Positions 59,152 to 64,000 of a DNA stretch of 64,000 nt are shown piece after piece (within the stretch, counting starts at the first letter, position 1; each line of letters starts with the position of its first letter). Under the pieces are notes generated by a model. It had not been told where the DNA came from, ran no database searches, and was given only the letters and a program-made list of their open reading frames with translations. The stretch is from the NCBI GenBank assembly GCA_963601575.1, contig CAVCFO010000005.1, positions 1 to 64,000 on the forward strand, in the 5' to 3' direction. This DNA comes from CAG-238 sp963601575. GTDB taxonomy: Bacteria; Bacillota; Clostridia; Peptostreptococcales; Anaerovoracaceae. Both the position numbers and the translations under genes were made by a program.

Positions 59152-60663
59152 TCAGAAATTTGTATATCCAAAAGCCGACGATAGATGAGAAATCCCGATA
59201 TCCTTGCATCCTGCAACATCGGCGATGGTTCTTGCAGTCTTGAGTATTTTGTGGTATCTGCGCGGGCTGAGATGATGTTTCTCATAAATTTGCCTCATAA
59301 AATCAGCTTCCTTTGCCCCCAGCTCACAAAACTCCTTCAATTCGCCTTCCTGCATCCTGGCATTCAGGTTGATTTTTCTGCCCCTAAAGCGTTCCTTTTG
59401 GATTTCGCGCGCCATCCTCACGCGCTCGGCCATCTCTGCGCTGGATTCTGATGAGGCTGAGGTCAGCTCGCTATATTCAACTCGATTTATCTGCAAGAAC
59501 ATGTCTATTCTCTCCGCAATAGGTCCCGAGAGCCTGCTTCTGTACCTTTCGATCTCTCTTTGCGTGCATTTGCATTCCTTGTGCGGGTCGCCAAGATAGC
59601 CGCATTTGCAAGGGTTTGATGCTGCCACAAGCGTGAATCTCGATGGGAAAACATAATTTGTCCCGCGCCGGTGGATAACCACCCTTCCTTCTTCTATGGG
59701 TAGCCTCAGAAATTCGATTTGTTGCCTCGAAAATTCCAGAAACTCGTCCATGAAAAGTATGCCGTTGTGTGCGAGCGAAACTTCCCCCGGCACCGGCTGA
59801 TGACCGCCTCCGAGAATTGCCATGCGGGTTGCTTCTTTATCTATTTGCCTAAATGGTCTTTCTTCTATAATGGGACGGTTGTCGTCCAATTTTCCAAGCA
59901 GCGAATAGAGCATAGATGTTTCCAGCGATTCTTCTACGGACATCTTTGGCAATATTCCGGGAATTCTTCGGGCAAGCATGCTTTTGCCTGTGCCGGGAGA
60001 GCCGCAAAGAAGAAGCCCGTGTCCACCCGAGATCGCTGTTACGATAGCCTCCTTTGCCGCCCAATGCCCCTTCACATCCGCAAAATCGAGGAATTCCCGC
60101 TCATTAACATCTTCCTTTTGCTGCGGAACAAAGTTTTCCTTGGGCTTATATCCGTTCAGCACGTCTACTGCATCTCTCAGGCTCTCCGCTGCGAATATCT
60201 TTGCACCTCCTATGGAGGCCGCAAGACTGGCTTCTTTGCAATTTCCCTCCGCAAGATAGATTTCCTCCACGGAGCCTGCGAGCGCCTTTACCATGGGCAA
60301 AATACCCTTTACCGGGAGTATTCTGCCATCCAGCCCAAGTTCACCGATAAAGGCCTTCTTTTCGAGGTCGTCGCAGATTATTATCCCCTCCGCCGCAAGG
60401 ATTCCCGCAGCAATGGCAAAGTCATAGTGGCTTCCCCTTTTGTGGAGCCATGCCGGTGAAAGATTTACCGTTATATGCCCCTTCGGATAAGAAAATCCGC
60501 AATTGATAATTGCGCTGTGAACCCGGTCAGCGGCCTCCTTTACCGCCGTGTCTCCAAGCCCCGTCACATGAAAGGCCGGAAGGCCCTTGCCTACATCCAC
60601 CTCTGCATTTACGCCGACTCCGTCTATCCCCATCAGAGCCGCTGTCTTCGTCATAAAGAGCAT
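59152..60663 (-). CDS. YifB/ComM-type magnesium-chelatase-like AAA ATPase
   Basis: 503 residues. N-terminal ChlI/Lon-S5-like domain (VDVGKGLPAFHVTGLGDTAV, HITVNLSPAWLHKRGSHYDF), AAA core with Walker A LLCGSPGTGKSMLARRIPG and Walker B ILFMDEFLEFSRQQIEFL, and C-terminal SPRRYHKILKTARTIADVAG. In Haemophilus ComM is a branch-migration helicase in transformation; a similar role is inferred. 12 bases after yraN and 58 before dprA. Confidence 0.94.
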   Translation of the reverse strand: MLFMTKTAALMGIDGVGVNAEVDVGKGLPAFHVTGLGDTAVKEAADRVHSAIINCGFSYPKGHITVNLSPAWLHKRGSHYDFAIAAGILAAEGIIICDDLEKKAFIGELGLDGRILPVKGILPMVKALAGSVEEIYLAEGNCKEASLAASIGGAKIFAAESLRDAVDVLNGYKPKENFVPQQKEDVNEREFLDFADVKGHWAAKEAIVTAISGGHGLLLCGSPGTGKSMLARRIPGILPKMSVEESLETSMLYSLLGKLDDNRPIIEERPFRQIDKEATRMAILGGGHQPVPGEVSLAHNGILFMDEFLEFSRQQIEFLRLPIEEGRVVIHRRGTNYVFPSRFTLVAASNPCKCGYLGDPHKECKCTQREIERYRSRLSGPIAERIDMFLQINRVEYSELTSASSESSAEMAERVRMAREIQKERFRGRKINLNARMQEGELKEFCELGAKEADFMRQIYEKHHLSPRRYHKILKTARTIADVAGCKDIGISHLSSAFGYTNF

Positions 60664-60674
60664 TTTTTAACCTC

Positions 60675-61007
60675 CTAATCAAACAAATCACAAATTTGAG
60701 CTACATGAACCTCGATTACCTGAAACTCGACATCATCATATCTAAGATCAGATCCTACGAGAAAATGCTTTGCGGCCATCCTAATCCGTCTGCGTTTGTC
60801 CTTGTTCACAGCTTCTCTGCCCGCTCCGAAGCCGTCCGAAAGCCGCGTCTTGACCTCGGCGAAAATTATTCGTCTTCCCTTGCCGGCAATAATGTCTATT
60901 TCTCCGTAAGGGCATCTGTAATTTCTGCACAGAATCCTGAAGCCTTGTCGCTGCAAAACCTCACATGCCAGGGTCTCTCCCGCATTTCCCGTTTCTTTTC
61001 TGTTCAT
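60675..61007 (-). CDS. YraN family protein, nuclease-like fold
   Basis: 110 residues, the family's size. NAGETLACEVLQRQGFRILC, NYRCPYGEIDIIAGKGRRII and FAEVKTRLSDGFGAGREAVN show the GEIDIIA and EVK acids of the PD-(D/E)xK-type UPF0102 family. Often found next to yifB and dprA. Exact function unknown. First gene of the yraN-to-codY run. Confidence 0.93.
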   Translation of the reverse strand: MNRKETGNAGETLACEVLQRQGFRILCRNYRCPYGEIDIIAGKGRRIIFAEVKTRLSDGFGAGREAVNKDKRRRIRMAAKHFLVGSDLRYDDVEFQVIEVHVAQICDLFD

Positions 61008-61035
61008 GTTTACCTCACAATAAATTATTTAACTA

Positions 61036-61064
61036 ATATTACAATATTTTGTTTCAAATGTCAA
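61036..61064 (-). promoter_or_regulatory. Promoter upstream of yraN
   Basis: Minus strand TTGACA (complement of 61059-61064), 17 bp, TAATAT (complement of 61036-61041); may drive the yraN-yifB-dprA-topA-hslVU run. Confidence 0.7.
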
Positions 61065-61069
61065 GAAAA

Positions 61070-61090
61070 ATCTCCCAATAGATGGGAGAT
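61070..61090. terminator. Bidirectional terminator after the HAD phosphatase gene
   Basis: ATCTCCCA-ATAGA-TGGGAGAT with ATTTTTC on the minus strand and GTTTTTTATT on the plus strand. It immediately precedes the yraN promoter. Confidence 0.8.
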
Positions 61091-61121
61091 ATGTTTTTTA
61101 TTATTGTTTAGTGCGGTTTTC

Positions 61122-62000
61122 TTATATTTTTTCGAAAATAAGTTTGCGGATGGCATAGGCCACGCCCTCGTCATCGTTGCTAAGCGTAATGCAATCTGCC
61201 GCTTCCTTCACATCTTCTGTTGCATTCAGCATGGCGATTCCGATGCCTGCATCCCTTATCATGCTTATGTCGTTTGGGCTGTCCCCGAATGCCATGACAG
61301 CTTGCGGCGCAAGTCCTGCTTCCCTGCAGATTTCGCGGATCGCACTCGCCTTGCTGGTTGTAGCCCCGCCAACCTCCAAATTGTGCGAAAAAGAAGATGT
61401 AACGGTGATCCCGCTGAGCGAGGAGAGCCTCTCATGCATCGCATCCTTTTCCTCGAAAAATTCAAAGTGTATATTTATATTCTCGATTTTTTTGCAGTGT
61501 TTCGCCAGAAAATCATATATTCCGTCGACCGGTATGCGGGTCCTGAGCACATATTTCGGACTCATATATGTGGATCCATTCTTTGCAAGATCCTCATATA
61601 CCTGTCTGTCTATGTATGCCCTGCCCTCGGTAAAAACCTCCACAGGATATTTTTCGTCTCGCAAGATCCCGCAAACCCGCATAACCGCCTCTTCGCTCGC
61701 ATAGTTTGAGTATATGAAGTCTCCGGTCTTTGCGTCCGTGATATGCGCTCCATTTGATGTGATTATATGCCTAAGCCCCTTTATTTTGTGAATTCTCTCG
61801 GGCAAGGCGCTAAAGACCCTGCCGGTTGCTATTACCACCTCTATGTCCCTTTCGAGCGCATCCTCCAGGGTATCCTTCGTCCTCCGGCTCAGTCCATCCC
61901 GCGTCAGGGTCGTTCCGTCCAGGTCGAGTGCGATAAGCCTTATGTCCCGACTCTTTCGGAGAATTTCCTCATCTATTTTGTCTGCAATAAACTTGCTCAT
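61122..62000 (-). CDS. Cof-type HAD-IIB family phosphatase
   Basis: 292 residues from the ATG at 62000. HAD motif I LIALDLDGTTLTRDG, motif II IVVATGR-type EVVIATGRVF, Lys region EVGGATTSKASAIREICREA, and motif III/IV ffgDsxND as VMAFGDSPNDISMIRDAG. The type IIB cap lies between. Such enzymes dephosphorylate sugar phosphates or similar metabolites; substrate unknown. Divergent from trkA with which it shares a -35 hexamer. Confidence 0.93.
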   Translation of the reverse strand: MSKFIADKIDEEILRKSRDIRLIALDLDGTTLTRDGLSRRTKDTLEDALERDIEVVIATGRVFSALPERIHKIKGLRHIITSNGAHITDAKTGDFIYSNYASEEAVMRVCGILRDEKYPVEVFTEGRAYIDRQVYEDLAKNGSTYMSPKYVLRTRIPVDGIYDFLAKHCKKIENINIHFEFFEEKDAMHERLSSLSGITVTSSFSHNLEVGGATTSKASAIREICREAGLAPQAVMAFGDSPNDISMIRDAGIGIAMLNATEDVKEAADCITLSNDDEGVAYAIRKLIFEKI

Positions 62001-62034
62001 TTCTATCCTCGCCTTTATTTTCTTATTTATATTT

Positions 62035-62103
62035 ATTCTACAATAAATCTTTGAGACTTGCAAATTGTTTAGAATATGCTAAAATATAGGGTGCAATATT
62101 GCA
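62035..62103. promoter_or_regulatory. Back-to-back promoters of the HAD and trkA genes sharing one -35 box
   Basis: TTGCAA (62058-62063) is its own reverse complement. Rightward it pairs with TAAAAT (62080-62085) at 16 bp; leftward with TAGAAT (complement of 62035-62040) at 17 bp. The palindrome TGCAATATTGCA (62092-62103) sits near the rightward start site. Confidence 0.65.
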
Positions 62104-62151
62104 TAGTAAAATTTTTATGATATATTGAATTTTGCTTTTTGGAGGGAAAAG

Positions 62152-63525
62152 ATGAAGATTGCAATAATAGGTGCCGGAAAACTCGGACTGAAAATAACCG
62201 GAGCCTTGGTAGGCGGAAATCACTCAATTACCGTAATTGACAAGAATGAGGATATACTCAACAAGGTTTCTCAGCAGTTCGACGTCCTCACGGTCCTAGG
62301 CAACGCAAAGCAGATCAGCCTGCTTCGGCGCTGCTCGGTCAATACCTTTGACTTTCTCATCGCCTGTACCGACAGGGACGAAAAGAATATCGTCATAGCC
62401 TCCTTTGCCAAAAAGCTTGGATGCGCTAAGGTCATTGCAAGGGTTCGTGATCCGGAGCACATGAACCAGATGGATTTCATCAAGGACACGATGCACATAG
62501 ATCACATAGTCAATCCGGACCTTTCCATCACCCACGAAATTTATAAATATCTCGTCGAAAAATATACGCTGACCAACGGCATTTTTTCCAGTGGCAAGGT
62601 TTCACTCGTACAATTCAAGGTTAAGCGTTTCCCGAAGCTGCAAAAGCTTTCGATGGTTGAGGTCAGCAAGGTTCTTCCAAACATGCTGGTAGTTGCTATT
62701 TCGCGAAATGGCAAGATCATCATTCCGCACGGACAAAATACCATAGAGCCGGATGATACCATATATTTGATCGGCGAGCGTTCGGAAATTGCCAAACTCC
62801 ACAGCCGTGTTCACGAAAAAGGAAAGTATACGAACCTGCAAAAGGTTATGATCGCAGGCGGCGGGAAAACAGGATTTTACCTTGCGGACAAACTCTCCGA
62901 GTTTGGAGTCTCCGTCAAGCTCATCGAAAAGAGCAAGGAGCGTTGCTACTACCTTTCTTCGCATCTTGATGATGTAATGATTTTGCACGGCGATGCCACG
63001 GACAGCAATCTCCTGGACGAAGAAAATTTCGACGAAATGGATGCTTTCGTTGCGGCTACGGGACTCGACGAAGAAAATCTCCTGCTTGCGCTCATTGCAA
63101 AGCAGCGCAATATAGAAGATGTTATTTCCAAGGTAAGCCGCCAGAGCTACAAGGATTTGATCGAAAAAATGGGCGTCGACATGGTTCTCAATCCGCTGGA
63201 TATCGTTGCAAGCAATATCTTGCGCTATATTCAAGGGTCGAAGCGTATCGTCTCATACCTTCTGATACAGGGCCAGGCGGAGATCATGGAAATTATCGCA
63301 ACCGACGATATGAAGCTTGCAAATGTGCCTCTTCGGGATGTCAAGCTCCCGGAGGGCGTTCTCATCGCAGCGATACACAGGCGCCAGGAGGTTATCATCC
63401 CAAATGGCAATACAAAAATCATGGCAGACGATAAGGTTACTATCTTCTGTCTGCTTTCGGATATCGGAGAGCTGGAAAAGCTCATGACGACGAAGAAATC
63501 TTTTAGTGAAGGCTTATTGAAATAG
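62152..63525 (+). CDS. trkA: Trk potassium uptake regulator TrkA
   Basis: 457 residues from the ATG at 62152 (GGAGGG upstream). Two tandem RCK units: MKIAIIGAGKLGLKITGALV (NAD-binding, about 1-20) with VIDKNEDILNKVSQQFDVLT, then a TrkA-C; second Rossmann VMIAGGGKTGFYLADKLSEF with VKLIEKSKERCYYLSSHLDD, then a second TrkA-C. Cytoplasmic NAD(H)-binding gating subunit for TrkH. The trkH gene follows after 36 bases. Confidence 0.95.
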   Translation: MKIAIIGAGKLGLKITGALVGGNHSITVIDKNEDILNKVSQQFDVLTVLGNAKQISLLRRCSVNTFDFLIACTDRDEKNIVIASFAKKLGCAKVIARVRDPEHMNQMDFIKDTMHIDHIVNPDLSITHEIYKYLVEKYTLTNGIFSSGKVSLVQFKVKRFPKLQKLSMVEVSKVLPNMLVVAISRNGKIIIPHGQNTIEPDDTIYLIGERSEIAKLHSRVHEKGKYTNLQKVMIAGGGKTGFYLADKLSEFGVSVKLIEKSKERCYYLSSHLDDVMILHGDATDSNLLDEENFDEMDAFVAATGLDEENLLLALIAKQRNIEDVISKVSRQSYKDLIEKMGVDMVLNPLDIVASNILRYIQGSKRIVSYLLIQGQAEIMEIIATDDMKLANVPLRDVKLPEGVLIAAIHRRQEVIIPNGNTKIMADDKVTIFCLLSDIGELEKLMTTKKSFSEGLLK

Positions 63526-63561
63526 GATACGAATAAATTATCCGAACAGAAAGGCAAAAGA

Positions 63562-64000
63562 ATGCTTGGTAGGTTCAGCGATATAATCAGAATACAGAGT
63601 TATTTGCTCTACGGACTTGCGGTTGCAATGGCTATTCCCCTTGTCCTTGCTTTTGCATATGGCGAAAGAGCATCGATTCTTGCCTTTGCAGGGGTTATCT
63701 GCGGCTGCATACTTTTCGCAAGTCTTGCACGCTTTTGCTCAAAGCCTGTCTCCGGCAGCTTGAAACTGCGACAAAAATTCTTTGCGGTTAGCTTTTCGTG
63801 GCTTGTCGCATCTCTCATCGGCTGCCTTCCATTTATATTATCAGGGACCTTGCCGTCTTTTGCGGACGCATTCTTTGAGTCTTGTTCGGGATTTACGACA
63901 ACCGGAGCGAGCGTGATTAGCGATATAGAGGCGTTGCCGCGCTCGATCATATTCTGGCGCTCGCTCACCCAGTGGCTGGGCGGGCTTTCCGTCCTTCTTT
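63562..64000 (+). CDS. trkH: Trk potassium uptake channel TrkH, 5' part
   Basis: The frame opens at ATG 63562 (AAAGG upstream) and is cut by the window edge after 146 codons. Visible: hydrophobic helices LLYGLAVAMAIPLVLAFAYG and SILAFAGVICGCILFASLA, FAVSFSWLVASLIGCLPFIL, then the first pore loop ADAFFESCSGFTTTGASVIS with the GFTTTG selectivity-filter signature and WRSLTQWLGG. Forms the membrane pore working with TrkA. Confidence 0.93.
   Translation, partial: MLGRFSDIIRIQSYLLYGLAVAMAIPLVLAFAYGERASILAFAGVICGCILFASLARFCSKPVSGSLKLRQKFFAVSFSWLVASLIGCLPFILSGTLPSFADAFFESCSGFTTTGASVISDIEALPRSIIFWRSLTQWLGGLSVLL

Overview
The window looks like a chromosomal segment of an anaerobic, amino-acid-fermenting Firmicute of the class Clostridia. 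An Eubacteriales Family XIII-like organism is my inference; no rRNA is present to test it. The grounds are CodY, HslUV with a CodW-like N terminus, formate-tetrahydrofolate ligase, a (Re)-citrate synthase-type gene, a proline-racemase-family enzyme, split ThrE, TrkAH, and Shine-Dalgarno sites of the AGGAGG type. Most genes lie on the minus strand. Several intergenic regions carry good sigma-A promoters, and TTGCAA recurs as a -35 box.

Layout. 0-6 kb: an orphan HicB-like antitoxin, a small membrane protein, an alpha/beta hydrolase, a C39-like lipoprotein, a 325-bp tandem repeat array abutting tRNA-Ala(GGC), an FMN-binding protein and glyA. 6-15.6 kb: a three-gene MacAB-type export system, then valS-folC-GNAT-thrE(2 genes). 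15.8-21 kb: an operon for the oxidative route from oxaloacetate to 2-oxoglutarate ((Re)-citrate synthase type, GntR regulator, aconitase, isocitrate dehydrogenase) with a 20-bp palindrome on its -10 box. 21-30.5 kb: folD with a two-domain class II aldolase, a Na/phosphate cotransporter, a CNNM-type protein, fhs, rnhB, rbgA and rplS. 30.6-36 kb is accessory: a DUF4143 ATPase, a self-contained HTH/ABC transporter operon with paired operators, and a DUF3791-DUF3990-DUF3791 set that may be a toxin-antitoxin-like ADP-ribosyltransferase system. 36-39.2 kb: a pantothenate-type ECF S component, coaX, a XerD-like recombinase and a NUDIX hydrolase. 39.4-44.3 kb: a candidate small RNA, a YprB-like nuclease, a DMT exporter with a structured leader, LysR, DUF554, and an ECF sigma factor paired with a membrane M23 peptidase.

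44.4-53.2 kb is the most unusual part. A minus-strand operon (cobalamin-dependent mutase-like protein, ProC, proline-racemase-family protein, NSS transporter) faces a plus-strand pair (IlvD/Edd dehydratase, aspartate-dehydrogenase-like protein) across a gene for an FCD-domain regulator. A shared motif, TGAGYTGTG, recurs at all three promoters. This reads as one regulated module for catabolism of an unidentified amino acid.

53.2-61 kb is a conserved housekeeping run (codY, hslU, hslV, topA, dprA, yifB/comM-like, yraN). The window ends with a Cof-type HAD phosphatase and trkA, divergently transcribed and sharing one -35 hexamer, and a trkH gene cut by the window edge.
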